Shown here piece after piece: positions 1 to 9,927 of a stretch of DNA of 64,000 bases. Numbering within the stretch: position 1 is the stretch's first letter; every line of letters begins with the position of its first letter. The DNA is taken from NCBI RefSeq assembly GCF_003047105.1, contig NZ_CP028475.1:2666001-2730000 (forward strand). Reading direction: 5' to 3'. The DNA is from Celeribacter baekdonensis. GTDB taxonomy: Bacteria; Pseudomonadota; Alphaproteobacteria; Rhodobacterales; Rhodobacteraceae. The notes beneath the pieces were generated by a model, which was given only the letters and a program-made list of their open reading frames with translations, had not been told where the DNA came from and did not search any database. Position numbers and translations under genes: made by a program.

Positions 1-35
1 ATCGTATCCATAGGCTAACCTATTGATATTAAATG

Positions 36-1307
36 TTAAGCGTTCATAGAATCGAAGAATTCGCCGTTGCTCTTGGTCTGTTTCAACTTCGAGATCAGGA
101 ATTCGATCGCATCGGTTGTTCCCATTGGGTTCAAGATTCGGCGCAGCACATAAGTTTTCTGAAGATCTTTGGAATCGACCAAAAGCTCCTCTTTTCGTGT
201 GCCGGATTTGAGAATATCCATCGCCGGGAAGACACGTTTGTCCGCAACTTTACGATCCAGAACGATCTCTGCGTTGCCGGTGCCTTTGAATTCTTCAAAG
301 ATGACCTCATCCATCCGCGAGCCGGTGTCGATCAAGGCGGTGGCGATGATGGTCAAAGACCCGCCCTCTTCGATGTTACGTGCGGCCCCAAAGAAGCGCT
401 TAGGGCGCTGCAAGGCGTTGGCATCGACACCACCAGTCAAAACCTTGCCGGACGATGGCACAACGGTGTTGAAAGCGCGGCCAAGACGCGTGATCGAGTC
501 GAGCAAGATGACCACATCGCGTTTGTGTTCAACCAGGCGTTTGGCTTTTTCAATTACCATTTCAGAAACGGCGACGTGACGGGTTGCGGGTTCATCAAAG
601 GTAGAAGAAATAACCTCCCCTTTCACAGACCGCTGCATATCCGTCACCTCTTCGGGACGCTCGTCGATCAAAAGAACGATCAGATAGCAATCTGGATGGT
701 TGGTTTCGATCGAATGGGCGATATTTTGCAGCAAAACTGTTTTACCCGTGCGCGGCGGAGCAACAATCAGCGCCCGCTGACCTTTCCCGATCGGAGCAAC
801 AAGGTCGATGATCCGAGCAGAGCGGTCTTTCAGCGTCGGATCTTCGATCTCCAACTTGAAACGTTCATCCGGGTAAAGCGGTGTCAGGTTGTCAAAGTTG
901 ATCTTGTGACGGGCCTTTTCAGGCTCCTCAAAGTTAATCTGCGTAACCTTGGTGATCGCAAAATAGCGTTCGTTTTCATCAGGTGCCAACATGACACCTT
1001 CCACGGTATCGCCGGTGCGCAACCCATGCTGACGGATCACATCCGGGGAGACATAAATGTCATCAGGACCCGGAAGGTAGTTGGCCTCAGGCGCGCGTAG
1101 AAACCCGAACCCATCTTGCAGCACTTCAAGCACGCCATCGCCAGAGATTTCCCAATCATCCTCGGCCCGCTCTTTCAGGATCGAGAACATCATCTCGCCT
1201 TTGCGCATGGTCGAGGCGTTTTCGATCTCAAGCTCTTCAGCCATTGAAAGAAGGTCTTTGGGGCTCTTAGCTTTGAGATCGGCCAGATTAAGGGTGGTGA
1301 CTGTCAT
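36..1307 (-). CDS. rho: Transcription termination factor Rho
   Basis: Hexameric RNA-dependent ATPase that releases nascent RNA at Rho-dependent terminators. The 423-residue protein has the usual length for the family. It has an N-terminal Rho domain, an RNA-binding cold-shock-like domain around residues 50-115 ([16 protein letters not shown]), a Walker A motif at 183-190 (APPRTGKT) and a Walker B stretch ([10 protein letters not shown]) near residue 268. It is transcribed leftward, away from hemJ and the origin-like gap; the rho-hemJ neighbourhood next to the origin is common in alphaproteobacteria. A short ATAGG/CCTAT inverted repeat just beyond the stop (about 10-23) may be part of its terminator. 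No anomalies. Confidence 0.97.
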   Translation of the reverse strand: MTVTTLNLADLKAKSPKDLLSMAEELEIENASTMRKGEMMFSILKERAEDDWEISGDGVLEVLQDGFGFLRAPEANYLPGPDDIYVSPDVIRQHGLRTGDTVEGVMLAPDENERYFAITKVTQINFEEPEKARHKINFDNLTPLYPDERFKLEIEDPTLKDRSARIIDLVAPIGKGQRALIVAPPRTGKTVLLQNIAHSIETNHPDCYLIVLLIDERPEEVTDMQRSVKGEVISSTFDEPATRHVAVSEMVIEKAKRLVEHKRDVVILLDSITRLGRAFNTVVPSSGKVLTGGVDANALQRPKRFFGAARNIEEGGSLTIIATALIDTGSRMDEVIFEEFKGTGNAEIVLDRKVADKRVFPAMDILKSGTRKEELLVDSKDLQKTYVLRRILNPMGTTDAIEFLISKLKQTKSNGEFFDSMNA

Positions 1308-1471
1308 GAAAAATCCGTCTCGACCAACTCGATGAGTGGTCTCTTGGTCAAATTATACTGGAGAATCCCATTTGTGCCGGACGGCTGGGATTTGAGAGTA
1401 CATAGGAACAGAAAGCGGTTAAGTCAATCTTTCTCAGACAGAACAGACAGTATTCACCAAACGGGCTTAGG

Positions 1472-1924
1472 TCAAAATGGTTTGGCGATGATCATGATCA
1501 CGATGATGATCATCAAAAGCGTCGGCAATTCGTTCATCATCCGATACTGACGCCCTGTCCGGGTGTTGGTTCCCGCTACAAACTCTTTGCGCCGCAAGGC
1601 AAGCCAATGATGAAACCAGGTCATTGCAATCACAGAACCGGCTTTGATCCACGACCAACCTGCAGACCAATCAACGATCCCTGGCGTCATCACCAGACAG
1701 AGGCCAAAAATCCACGTCGAAATCATCGCTGGGTTCATGATCAGCTTGAGTAGCTTCAACTCCATGTCCTGAAATAGGATATCGGCTTCACTGCCCCGTT
1801 TCACGCTTTCAGTGTGTCGAACAAAAAGTCGAGGAAGATAGAAAATCCCAGCCATCCAAGCGATGACAGAAATGACATGTAGAGATTTCACCCATGGATA
1901 TACGCTCGCTAAAATATCGCCCAT
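1472..1924 (-). CDS. hemJ: Protoporphyrinogen IX oxidase HemJ
   Basis: Oxygen-independent type of protoporphyrinogen oxidase, an inner-membrane protein acting in the penultimate step of haem synthesis. The 150-residue, strongly hydrophobic sequence has about four membrane segments. It carries the conserved His near the start (WVKSLHVISVIAWMAG), the motif YLPRLFVRH, and the RRKEFVAGTN-type loop before the last helix (RMMNELPTLLM). Length and motifs match the HemJ (formerly UPF0093) family. It lies between rho and the origin-like gap and is transcribed toward rho. The assignment rests on recognised family features, not on a database search. Confidence 0.93.
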   Translation of the reverse strand: MGDILASVYPWVKSLHVISVIAWMAGIFYLPRLFVRHTESVKRGSEADILFQDMELKLLKLIMNPAMISTWIFGLCLVMTPGIVDWSAGWSWIKAGSVIAMTWFHHWLALRRKEFVAGTNTRTGRQYRMMNELPTLLMIIIVIMIIAKPF

Positions 1925-2315
1925 GATCGTCTCCCTTGGTTCGCTCTCTTAATAAAATAAAAAGAAAGAAAAGAAAGATGATGTTGTTAGTAAGGCCTGT
2001 GGATAATGGGGATTATCGAGTTACTCACACAGTTCTCCTCCGGTTTAAAAGGCCGTTTAATTCTATCCACACCTTTGGATAAATAAGTTTTATAATTTAA
2101 ATTCAGTGGTTTAAAAAAGGAGACCTCAAAAAATATGGGGATAAAATAGTTTCACATGATGGATGACTAAACCGTACCGTCATCGAGAGATTTCTTTTCC
2201 ACACAGGAGAAAGAGTGCGTATTTTTCCTCAACCAGCCCTGATATCCCCATATGAGATGGATTGAGCTGATTTCGGCTATTTGATCAACGCAAACGCACA
2301 GGAGTTTTCCACAGA
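1925..2315. other. Probable chromosomal replication origin (oriC)
   Basis: A 391-base gap without a credible gene. It holds a perfect DnaA box on the minus strand (TGTGGATAA, 1998-2006) and two boxes fitting TTWTNCACA on the plus strand (TTTTCCACA at 2195-2203 and 2305-2313). It also holds a head-to-head pair of near-boxes, CTATCCACA (2063-2071) and TTTGGATAA (2074-2082). AT-rich tracts occur at about 1949-1980 and 2080-2118, as expected for a duplex-unwinding element. The flanks (rho-hemJ on one side, maf-aroE-coaE-dnaQ on the other) resemble the neighbourhood of known alphaproteobacterial origins such as that of Caulobacter. I did not find a clear CtrA site with the TTAA-N7-TTAA spacing; one pair at 2045-2060 has 8 bases between the half-sites. 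Confidence 0.75.
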
Positions 2316-2924
2316 GTGATAAACAGTCCCAAACCCCTCATCCTTGCGTCCGGCTCCGAGATACGGCGTGTTCTGTTGCAAAATGCTGGCTTGAGCTTTG
2401 ATGTGATCGTCGGACGAATTGATGAAGAAAGCGTAAAAGATGCGCTCTTATCTGAAGCCGCAACGCCGCGCGAGATTGCCGATGCTTTGGCTGAGGGCAA
2501 GGCCCGCAAAGTGTCGATGAAACATCCAGAGGCCATGGTTATCGGTTGCGATCAGGTCTTGTCCTTTAAAGGGCGCTTGATTTCAAAAGCTAAGGACATC
2601 GAAGAAGCTCGCGCGCTTTTGAGTGAAATGCGCGGAGAACGGCATTCGTTGCTCTCCGCTGCTGTCATCTATGAAAACGGTGAACCAAAATGGCGCCATG
2701 TGGGCGAAGTGCGCCTCTCGATGAATGTCTTGTCTGATGCCTATCTGGACGCCTATTTGGAGCGAAACTGGGACAGCATTCGCCATGCTGTTGGCTGTTA
2801 TAAACTCGAAGAAGAAGGCGTGCGGCTTTTTTCACGCATTGATGGCGACTACTTTACGGTCTTGGGTTTGCCCTTGCTGCCACTTCTGGCATACCTGTCG
2901 GAAAGGGGGATGATTGCATCATGA
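2316..2924 (+). CDS. maf: Maf-family nucleoside triphosphate pyrophosphatase
   Basis: House-cleaning pyrophosphatase that hydrolyses non-canonical or modified nucleoside triphosphates. The 202-residue protein begins with the Maf signature LILASGSEIRR (residues 8-18) and has the conserved segments GCDQVLSF and KLEEEGVRLF. The active-site pattern S-x-S-x-x-R and the conserved Glu/Asp residues are present. It is the first gene of a tightly packed rightward operon maf-aroE-coaE-dnaQ in which consecutive genes overlap by 4 to 8 bases. Its start codon lies just after a DnaA-like box (2305-2313), so its promoter probably lies inside the origin region. Confidence 0.93.
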   Translation: MINSPKPLILASGSEIRRVLLQNAGLSFDVIVGRIDEESVKDALLSEAATPREIADALAEGKARKVSMKHPEAMVIGCDQVLSFKGRLISKAKDIEEARALLSEMRGERHSLLSAAVIYENGEPKWRHVGEVRLSMNVLSDAYLDAYLERNWDSIRHAVGCYKLEEEGVRLFSRIDGDYFTVLGLPLLPLLAYLSERGMIAS

Positions 2925-3751
2925 GTGACAAAATTCCACTGGCGGGTGTCATCGGTGCGCCAATCAGCCATAGCCAATCACCAAAATTGCATGGGTACTG
3001 GTTGAAGCGTTACGGGATCAAAGGCCATTATGTGCCGCTTCATATTGAACAGATGGACCTCAAAGAGGCCCTTCAAACCCTGCCAAAAATGGGGTTTGTT
3101 GGTGCAAATGTGACCATTCCGCATAAAGAAACCGTCCTGGGCCTTGCCGATATTGTCACCGACCGCGCGGCTCTCATTGGGGCCGCCAACACGTTGATCT
3201 TTCGCCCGGATGGCAAGCTTTATGCTGATAATACAGATGGTTATGGTTTCGTTGAAAACCTGCGTTCCAGTGCCAATTGGGATCCGACGTCTGGTCCTGC
3301 CGCTGTGCTTGGCGCGGGTGGCGCAGCCCGGGCTGTGATCGCCTCTTTGCTTGAGGTCGGCGTTCCAGAAATTCGGCTTTCTAACCGCACCCGTATGCGT
3401 TCGGATGTGTTGCGCTCTGAGTTTGGCACCAAGGTTGTGGTCTGCGAATGGGTCAATGCCGCTGACATGCTCGATGGGGTTGCCACGCTGGTCAATACCA
3501 CCTCTCTTGGCATGGTGGGTCAGCCAGAGCTCAAACTTTCTTTGGACCGCCTGAACCCCAAAGCAGTGGTCACAGACATCGTTTATACCCCCTTGCGGAC
3601 TGGATTGCTCAAGCGTGCCGCCGAGATGGGCTGTCAAACCGTCGATGGTCTTGGCATGTTGCTGCACCAGGCCGCACCTGGGTTTGAGCGTTGGTTCGGT
3701 CGGCGTCCCGATGTTGATGAAGCCACTCGAAACTTCATCCTCTCCACATGA
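2921..3751 (+). CDS. aroE: Shikimate 5-dehydrogenase
   Basis: NADP-dependent reduction of 3-dehydroshikimate in aromatic amino acid synthesis. The 276-residue protein has the substrate-binding start [17 protein letters not shown], the catalytic Lys in [10 protein letters not shown] (about residues 65-75), a glycine-rich nucleotide-binding loop [11 protein letters not shown] (about residues 128-138) and the C-terminal [17 protein letters not shown] signature. It overlaps maf by four bases (ATGA) and coaE by four bases, so translation is probably coupled along the operon. Confidence 0.96.
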   Translation: MSDKIPLAGVIGAPISHSQSPKLHGYWLKRYGIKGHYVPLHIEQMDLKEALQTLPKMGFVGANVTIPHKETVLGLADIVTDRAALIGAANTLIFRPDGKLYADNTDGYGFVENLRSSANWDPTSGPAAVLGAGGAARAVIASLLEVGVPEIRLSNRTRMRSDVLRSEFGTKVVVCEWVNAADMLDGVATLVNTTSLGMVGQPELKLSLDRLNPKAVVTDIVYTPLRTGLLKRAAEMGCQTVDGLGMLLHQAAPGFERWFGRRPDVDEATRNFILST

Positions 3752-4350
3752 CTTCCCGGCCTTTTCTCATCGGCCTCACCGGCTCCATCGGAATGGGCAA
3801 AAGCACCACCGCAGCGATGTTTGCCGAGGAAGGTGTCCCCGTCTGGGACGCCGATGCCGCTGTGGCACGGCTTTACGGCAAAAATGGCGCGGCTGTCGGC
3901 CCGATTTCCAAACTGTTCCCTGAGGCCATTCGTGATGGGGCTGTCTCTAAAGATCGGCTTAAATCCATTATCGTGGCCAATCCCGGCGCACTCAAACAAA
4001 TTGAAGCCATTGTGCATCCCCTTGTCGCCGTAGATCGGCATAGCTTCGTTTCTGATTGTACCGCCCCTATTGCTTTGGTCGATATTCCGCTTTTGTTTGA
4101 AATCGGTGCGGATAAAACCGTCGATGCTGTTGTCGTCGTTTCAACCGACGCAAAAACCCAAGCCACCCGTGTGCTTGCCCGACCGGGTATGACGGAGGCG
4201 CATTTTAACGCCATTCTGTCAAAACAACTGCCAGATGCGGAAAAACGGGCCCGTGCCGATACGGTTATTGAAACCGACACTCTTGAATCCACCCGCGCTC
4301 AGGTTCAAAATCTGCTCTCAACTCTCAGGACCAAAATAGCCCATGCGTGA
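3748..4350 (+). CDS. coaE: Dephospho-CoA kinase
   Basis: Last step of coenzyme A synthesis, phosphorylating the 3'-hydroxyl of dephospho-CoA. The 200-residue protein has a P-loop near the N terminus ([14 protein letters not shown], residues 9-22), the DADA motif after the first helix (WDADAAV) and the LVDIPLLFE motif (about residues 110-118). Length is typical. It overlaps aroE by four bases and dnaQ by eight bases. Confidence 0.95.
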   Translation: MTSRPFLIGLTGSIGMGKSTTAAMFAEEGVPVWDADAAVARLYGKNGAAVGPISKLFPEAIRDGAVSKDRLKSIIVANPGALKQIEAIVHPLVAVDRHSFVSDCTAPIALVDIPLLFEIGADKTVDAVVVVSTDAKTQATRVLARPGMTEAHFNAILSKQLPDAEKRARADTVIETDTLESTRAQVQNLLSTLRTKIAHA

Positions 4351-5086
4351 GATCGTTCTCGATACCGAAACCACCGGATTTGATCCACATAGCGGCGATC
4401 GTCTCGTTGAGATCGGGGCGATTGAACTGTTCAATCACATGCCGACCGGGCGGACCTATCACCAATATATCAACCCGCAACGGGACATGCCCGATGGCGC
4501 ATTCGGCGTTCACGGCATTGGCCCCGATCTTTTGACGCCACCGCGCGCGCCAAAAGAGGGTGAGGTGACGCTCAAAGATAAGCCGTTGTTCAAAGCTGTG
4601 GGTCAGGCCTTTCTTGATTTCATCGGGCCTGAGTCCAAACTCGTGATCCACAACGCCAGCTTTGATATGAAATTTCTCAACGCAGAGCTGAAATGGATCG
4701 GCTTACCGGAAATTCCCTTTGCCCGTGCTCTTGATACCCTCGCCATCGCACGCAAAAAATTCCCCGGCTCTCCGGCCACTTTGGATGCATTGTGTCGCCG
4801 TTTTGGCATCGACAACGCTGCGCGCACGCTGCACGGCGCTTTGCTTGACTCGGAAATTTTGGCTGAGGTCTATCTTGAACTCATCGGTGGGCGTCAACCC
4901 GATCTGGTGCTCGCGCCGGAACCATCAAAAAAATCTGCGGCGTCTTCGGTTCCTGAAAACGACACATGGCGGCCCACACGTCGCCCTGCCCCACTTCCGC
5001 CGCGTATCTCAGACGAAGAAACCGCCGCCCACGCCGCCTTTGTGGACGGGTTGGGCGACGGCGCAATTTGGAAAAAATACAGCTAA
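4343..5086 (+). CDS. dnaQ: DNA polymerase III epsilon subunit (3'-5' proofreading exonuclease)
   Basis: Proofreading subunit of the replicative polymerase. The 247-residue protein carries the three exonuclease motifs of the DEDDh family: Exo [11 protein letters not shown] (residues 6-15), Exo II with [11 protein letters not shown] (about 96-106) and Exo III with [14 protein letters not shown] (about 157-170), which includes the catalytic His and Asp. The C-terminal tail is proline- and charge-rich, as in alphaproteobacterial DnaQ proteins. It is the last gene of the maf-aroE-coaE-dnaQ operon and converges with secB ten bases downstream. Confidence 0.95.
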   Translation: MREIVLDTETTGFDPHSGDRLVEIGAIELFNHMPTGRTYHQYINPQRDMPDGAFGVHGIGPDLLTPPRAPKEGEVTLKDKPLFKAVGQAFLDFIGPESKLVIHNASFDMKFLNAELKWIGLPEIPFARALDTLAIARKKFPGSPATLDALCRRFGIDNAARTLHGALLDSEILAEVYLELIGGRQPDLVLAPEPSKKSAASSVPENDTWRPTRRPAPLPPRISDEETAAHAAFVDGLGDGAIWKKYS

Positions 5087-5095
5087 TATAAGATC

Positions 5096-5614
5096 TTAGT
5101 TGGTCGTAGCAGTGGCCTTTTGAGCTTCTGCACGACGCATCATGTCTTGGCGATAGAGCTGAACAAAGTCGATGTTATCCAGGTTCAGCGGCGGGAAACC
5201 CCCATCGCGCGTCACATCATGAACAACCCGGCGCAAGAACGGGAACAGCATCCGCGGGCATTCGATCATCAGGAATGGATGCATTTGCTCGTCCGGTACG
5301 TTTTCGATCAAGAACACGCCCGCGTAATCAAGCTCAAGGATGAACAGGGTCGCATCCTCTTCGGTCTTGGATTCGACCTTGATTTTGGTCGCCACATCAA
5401 ACTGATTGTCCTCAGTGCGCTTTTTGGCATCAAGGGCCACTTGAACAGAAATATTCGGCCGACCTTCGACCTTCAAACCTTTCTGCGCAAGAATATTTTC
5501 AAACGACATATCGCGGATATATTGGCCCAAGACCTGCATTTTCACAGGGGCAGCTTGTGCTGTCGCTTCGGGAGCAATCGCGGAGTCGCTGGTGTCGGTT
5601 CCATTTTCGGCCAT
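5096..5614 (-). CDS. secB: Protein-export chaperone SecB
   Basis: Tetrameric cytosolic chaperone that keeps pre-proteins unfolded and delivers them to SecA. The 172-residue protein contains the family core: the strand QYIRDMSFENI (about residues 30-40), the glutamate-rich section LELDYAGVFLIENV, and CPRMLFPFLRRVVHDVTRDGGFPPL. The N-terminal acidic and alanine-rich extension and the short C-terminal tail are normal for this class. It is transcribed toward dnaQ. Confidence 0.96.
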   Translation of the reverse strand: MAENGTDTSDSAIAPEATAQAAPVKMQVLGQYIRDMSFENILAQKGLKVEGRPNISVQVALDAKKRTEDNQFDVATKIKVESKTEEDATLFILELDYAGVFLIENVPDEQMHPFLMIECPRMLFPFLRRVVHDVTRDGGFPPLNLDNIDFVQLYRQDMMRRAEAQKATATTN

Positions 5615-5665
5615 GGGTTTCGTCCTTAGAAGTATGAAATTCGCGGTTTTGTATCAGGTTGCCAC

Positions 5666-6184
5666 TCATGCCTCAATGGCGAGTCCAACCTGATGGGTTT
5701 TGCGGGTCATTTGGGGCACTGTCGCCGTCTTGATCAATCTCTTGCCATTCGCCGTCAATGGTCGTGGGACCACCCGGTTGATCGCGAAACTCATCCCCAC
5801 GCGGGGCATGGTTTGTTGGCCCATGGTAAAGCTCTGAACCTTAACCCTCTTGCGTAACTCACGAAACGCAAAGGATCTAAATGCTGGAATCAAAAGTAAA
5901 AATCCGACCGTATCGGTGAAAAATCCTGGTGTCAGCAACAGTGCGCCAGACAAAAGGATCAACGCACCATGGGCCAAAGGTTCGCTTGGATCATTGAGCT
6001 CAGCAAAAGATTGGCGCAATTGTGATAGGGCAAGCGCGCCTTGTTGACGCACCAACTGCGTTCCCAAGATCGCCGTCACAACAACGATCAAAAGTGTCGG
6101 CCAAAGGCCAATAAGGCCGCCAACTTGAATAAAAAGTGCGATCTCAATGATGGGCACAGCAACAAAAATTGCAAAAAGCCACAT
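5666..6184 (-). CDS. fxsA: FxsA-family membrane protein
   Basis: Small inner-membrane protein. The E. coli homologue, when overproduced, relieves F-plasmid exclusion of phage T7; the general function is unknown. The 172-residue sequence has two or three membrane segments (residues 2-20, 24-45 and about 75-100), the GGLIGLWPTLLIVVVTAILGTQLVR region and the LLLTPGFFTDTVGFLLLIP signature of the family. The C-terminal third is basic and probably cytoplasmic. It is divergent from the Tim44-domain gene. Confidence 0.85.
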   Translation of the reverse strand: MWLFAIFVAVPIIEIALFIQVGGLIGLWPTLLIVVVTAILGTQLVRQQGALALSQLRQSFAELNDPSEPLAHGALILLSGALLLTPGFFTDTVGFLLLIPAFRSFAFRELRKRVKVQSFTMGQQTMPRVGMSFAINRVVPRPLTANGKRLIKTATVPQMTRKTHQVGLAIEA

Positions 6185-6291
6185 AGGAACTCCTGTCTTC
6201 TCTCTGTGGCACCGGTGGACTTGGTGCCAGTCAGCACCTACATAAGGTCAGTAGACAGATTTTGCCACGTTGCAACGGAGAAGAACCGCCG

Positions 6292-6957
6292 ATGGGTAAT
6301 TCCCTTCTTTCCATTTTGGTACTTGCGGGTATCGCCATTTTTTTGATCCTGCGTTTGCGCAGCGTTTTGGGTACGCGCGAGGGGTTTGAAAAACCGCGCG
6401 CCGATCTTCCCGGTGCGGCTGATGCCACACGCGCCCGACAAAATTTCGAAGTCATTGATGGCGGTGTCGATCATGACATCATCGACAATGTCGAAGCTGG
6501 CACCCGCGTCGCCGAAAACCTCGCCGCAATCAAACGGGTTGATCCGTCGTTTAGCGTCAATGAATTTCTCTCCGGTGCCCGTGGTGCCTATGAGATGATC
6601 CTTATGGCGTTTGAGCATGACGAGTTGGAAAGCATCCGGCCTTTCCTGTCTGAGGATGTGTATGAGGCGTTTTCCTCCGTCGTGACCGATCGCCAAGCCA
6701 AAGGCCTGACGATTGAAAGCCAATTCGTCGGTCTGCGCGAAATTCAGATCATCGACGCCGATTTGGATCGGGCCAGTGATGAGGCGGAAATCAAACTGCG
6801 TTTCGTTGGAGAAACCACCTCTGTGGTGCGTGATGCGACGGGCCAGTTGGTTGAGGGCAATCCCAACGACATCAAACGCCAAAAGGACATTTGGACCTTT
6901 GCGCGCACGATCGGGGCGGACGACCCGAATTGGCAACTTGTGGCAACGGGTGCCTGA
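6292..6957 (+). CDS. Tim44/TimA-like domain protein
   Basis: Membrane-anchored protein of 221 residues with an N-terminal membrane segment (SLLSILVLAGIAIFLILRL, residues 4-22) and a C-terminal Tim44-like domain from about residue 70. I chose the ATG at 6292 because it is preceded by GGAG (6277-6280) and starts directly with the membrane anchor. A start 30 bases upstream would add a charged, unlikely leader. In alphaproteobacteria such proteins are thought to relate to the mitochondrial import factor Tim44; the bacterial role is not settled. Its stop overlaps the mltA start (TGATG). Confidence 0.85.
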   Translation: MGNSLLSILVLAGIAIFLILRLRSVLGTREGFEKPRADLPGAADATRARQNFEVIDGGVDHDIIDNVEAGTRVAENLAAIKRVDPSFSVNEFLSGARGAYEMILMAFEHDELESIRPFLSEDVYEAFSSVVTDRQAKGLTIESQFVGLREIQIIDADLDRASDEAEIKLRFVGETTSVVRDATGQLVEGNPNDIKRQKDIWTFARTIGADDPNWQLVATGA

Positions 6958-7997
6958 TGTGGACGAGGTTGGCGAGCGCTGCCTGTGCGGCCTTGCTGGC
7001 TTTGAGCGCGCCAGCCTCATCTGCGGATGATCTTATGGCACGCGTTCTTTCCTTTTCTGATCTCAACACCTGGGCCGAGGATGATCATGCCGCGGCCCTT
7101 GCTGTGTTTCGCGACACCTGCGATCTGATCGACGGTGATGAGTGGCCACAACTGTGTAAACTTGCCGCCACGCCGATCAATGCGCGTAGCTTTTTTGAGC
7201 TGTTTTTCCGCCCGGTCCTGATCGAAGACGGTGCAGATCCGATGTTCACCGGCTATTTCGAACCCGAGTTGCGTGGTGCGCGCTCCCCCAGTGGCCCCTA
7301 CCGTTATCCTATTTACCGCCTGCCCCCGGATCGTGTCTCCGGCGCGCCATATCTAAGCCGCCGCGATATTGCCGATGGGGCTTTGGCTGGGCGTGGGCTT
7401 GAGATTGCATGGGTCGACGATCCGGTCGAGTTGTTTTTTCTTCAGGTCCAAGGCTCTGGTCGCATTCGCCTCACCGATGGGTCCACCATTCGGATCGGTT
7501 ATGCCGGCCACAATGGCTATAATTATCGCTCCATCGGTCAGGAATTGATCCGGCGCGGGGTTTATGAGCCGCATCAAGTGTCCGCCAAGGTCATTCAAAA
7601 TTGGGTGCGGCGTAATCCGGTCGAAGGTCAGGATTTATTGAACTTCAATCCGTCCTATGTCTTCTTCCGCGAATTGCCACGATTGCCTGCCGACAAAGGC
7701 CCGATCGGGGCCATGCACCGTTCGATCACGCCGATGCGTTCCATCGCGGTGGACCCGGCCTTTGTGCCTCTTGGTGCTCCCGTTTGGGTGGAAAAAGACG
7801 GTGCCACGCCATTGCGCCGCTTGATGATTGCCCAAGACACCGGTTCGGCCATCAAAGGGGCACAGCGGGCCGATATCTTTTTCGGCTCCGGTGCGACTGC
7901 GGGCGATATGGCGGGGCAAATCCGTGATCCCGGACGGATGGTCGTCTTGATGCCAATTCAAATCGCCTATGGCCTTGAGGAAAAGGCCAAAGGATGA
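6957..7997 (+). CDS. mltA: Membrane-bound lytic murein transglycosylase A
   Basis: Cleaves peptidoglycan glycan strands to form 1,6-anhydromuropeptides in the periplasm. The 346-residue protein starts at the ATG overlapping the previous stop (TGATG); this start gives a good signal peptide (MWTRLASAACAALLALSAPA). The MltA domain follows (FTGYFEPELRGARSPSGPYR) and then the 3D domain with its aspartates (MRSIAVDPAFVPLG, IAQDTGSAIKGAQRADIFFG). No lipobox cysteine is visible after the signal, so it may be periplasmic rather than a lipoprotein. It overlaps the Smr gene by four bases. Confidence 0.93.
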   Translation: MWTRLASAACAALLALSAPASSADDLMARVLSFSDLNTWAEDDHAAALAVFRDTCDLIDGDEWPQLCKLAATPINARSFFELFFRPVLIEDGADPMFTGYFEPELRGARSPSGPYRYPIYRLPPDRVSGAPYLSRRDIADGALAGRGLEIAWVDDPVELFFLQVQGSGRIRLTDGSTIRIGYAGHNGYNYRSIGQELIRRGVYEPHQVSAKVIQNWVRRNPVEGQDLLNFNPSYVFFRELPRLPADKGPIGAMHRSITPMRSIAVDPAFVPLGAPVWVEKDGATPLRRLMIAQDTGSAIKGAQRADIFFGSGATAGDMAGQIRDPGRMVVLMPIQIAYGLEEKAKG

Positions 7998-8614
7998 CCC
8001 GTAAACGCAAACCCGGCACTTCCTCACTTACGGAAGAGGATCAAACCCTTTGGGATTTGGTCAAAAAAACCGCGACACCTATGCATGGTGCGCTCCCGCC
8101 TGCGCCGATTGCTTGTCCGGTCAAACCAAAGGCGTCCACGCCCATCGCCCCGCGCGATGTTGCTCGTGACATACAGCTTTTTGAACTCGAAATTGGCCGT
8201 CACGCCAAGGTGGAAAAAGGCCATAACCTTGCGCCCACTCTTACTGAGCGTTTGGCGCAAGCTCCGTTGCGGATGGATCGCAAACATTTCACCAAAATGC
8301 GTAAAGGCAAGGTTTCGCCGGAGGCCCGTATTGACCTTCACGGCATGACCATAGCCCAAGCGCATCCTGCGCTCACCCGGTTTATCCTGTCGGCCTGCGC
8401 GATGGATCGGCGGCTGGTTTTGGTCATCACCGGCAAGGGCAAACATCGCGATGATGAGGGCCCAATCCCGGTGCGCAAAGGCGTTTTAAAGCATCAGGTG
8501 CCGCATTGGCTACAAACACCGCCCCTGCGTGAGGCGGTGTTACAGGTCGCAGAGGCGCATTTGAAACACGGCGGGTCCGGGGCCTATTACGTCTATCTCA
8601 GACGGCAAAAATAG
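7994..8614 (+). CDS. Smr domain protein
   Basis: A 206-residue protein with a C-terminal Smr domain. The LDLHG-type motif appears as RIDLHGMTIAQAHPAL (about residues 112-127) and the second motif as VLVITGKGKHRD...GVLKHQVPHWL. Smr domains can have nuclease activity, and some act on branched DNA or on collided ribosomes; which role applies here cannot be told. The N-terminal half is low in conserved features and basic. Last gene of the Tim44-mltA-smr unit, converging with hslU. Confidence 0.88.
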   Translation: MTRKRKPGTSSLTEEDQTLWDLVKKTATPMHGALPPAPIACPVKPKASTPIAPRDVARDIQLFELEIGRHAKVEKGHNLAPTLTERLAQAPLRMDRKHFTKMRKGKVSPEARIDLHGMTIAQAHPALTRFILSACAMDRRLVLVITGKGKHRDDEGPIPVRKGVLKHQVPHWLQTPPLREAVLQVAEAHLKHGGSGAYYVYLRRQK

Positions 8615-8623
8615 CCCCAAACC

Positions 8624-9927
8624 TCAGAGCATATAGCGGCTTACGTCGACCTCTTTGGCCATCTCGCCGACATGGGTGCGGACATAGGCCTGGTCAATCA
8701 AAACCTCCTCACCACCCCGGTCCGGCGCACCAAAGGACAGTTCCTCAAACACCCGCTCGATGATGGTGTAAAGACGACGCGCACCGATGTTTTCAACGGT
8801 GGTGTTTACCTCTGCGGCCAACTTTGCGATCGCGGCAATGCCATCTTCGGTAAAGGTGACTTTGACCTCTTCGGTCGCCATCAAGGCGCTGTATTGCAAC
8901 GTCAGCGCATTTTCCGTTTCGGTCAAAATCCGAACGAAATCACCTTCTTCCAGCGCGCGCAATTCCACTCGGATCGGCAACCGGCCCTGTAATTCTGGCA
9001 ACAAATCCGAAGGCTTAGCGATGTGGAATGCGCCTGATGCGATAAACAGGATGTGATCGGTTTTCACCGGCCCATGTTTGGTCGACACGGTGGTGCCTTC
9101 GATCAAAGGCAACAAATCCCGCTGAACCCCTTCGCGGGACACATCGCCGCCGCGGGCATCGGAGCGCGCGCAAACCTTGTCGATTTCGTCAATGAACACG
9201 ATGCCGTTTTCCTGCACCGCCTCCAACGCCACCCGCGTCACGGTCTCGTCGTCCAAAAGCTTGTCGGCCTCTTCCGAGATCAACAGATCATAGCTCTCCG
9301 CCACCGTAACTTTCTTTTTCACCGTGCGTCCGCCAAAGGCTTTGCCAAAAATGTCGCCGAGATTCATCATCCCGCCCATCTGTGGCTGACCGGGCACTTC
9401 AAACATCCCTGTCGGAGTGCCGCTGTCTTGCACTTCGATCTCGATCACGGTCGCATCCAACTCACCCGCGCGCAGTTTCTTGCGAAACATCTCGCGGGTC
9501 TGTTCACGTGCGTCCGTCCCGGCAATGGCTTCAATCACGCGATCTTCGGCGGAACTAAACGCCTTGGCCTTCACGTCCTCGCGCATATACTCGCGGGTCT
9601 GAGCAATCGCAGCATCCACCAGATCGCGCACAATTTGCTCCACATCGCGACCAACATAGCCAACTTCGGTGAATTTCGTTGCCTCCACTTTGACAAAAGG
9701 TGCCTTCGCCAGCTTCGCCAAACGCCGCGAAATTTCGGTTTTACCAACGCCGGTGGGCCCAATCATCAGGATATTTTTCGGATAGACCTCATCGCGGATG
9801 TCATCCGACAAATGTTTACGCCGCCACCGATTGCGCAGCGCCACAGCAACCGCGCGTTTGGCGTCATTTTGACCGATGATATAGCGGTCGAGTTCAGAAA
9901 CAATTTCACGGGGGTCAGGTCAGTCAT
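8624..9927 (-). CDS. hslU: ATP-dependent protease ATPase subunit HslU (frameshifted near the N terminus)
   Basis: AAA+ unfoldase partner of HslV. The main frame holds Walker A ([16 protein letters not shown]), Walker B ([10 protein letters not shown]), sensor residues and the C-terminal tail ending RYML, which contacts HslV. The start is the ATG at 9927, overlapping the hslV stop (ATGA). The first six codons read MTDLTP, then the frame is lost. Adding one C to the five-base run at 9910-9914 (G on the plus strand) gives [20 protein letters not shown], exactly the expected HslU N terminus, and a 434-residue protein of normal length. Without the added base the gene could start only at residues lacking this conserved segment. 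The shift is most likely a sequencing error in a homopolymer. Confidence 0.9.

Noticed and set aside
2045..2060. CtrA binding site in the origin region
   Set aside because: The two TTAA half-sites are separated by eight bases, not the usual seven.
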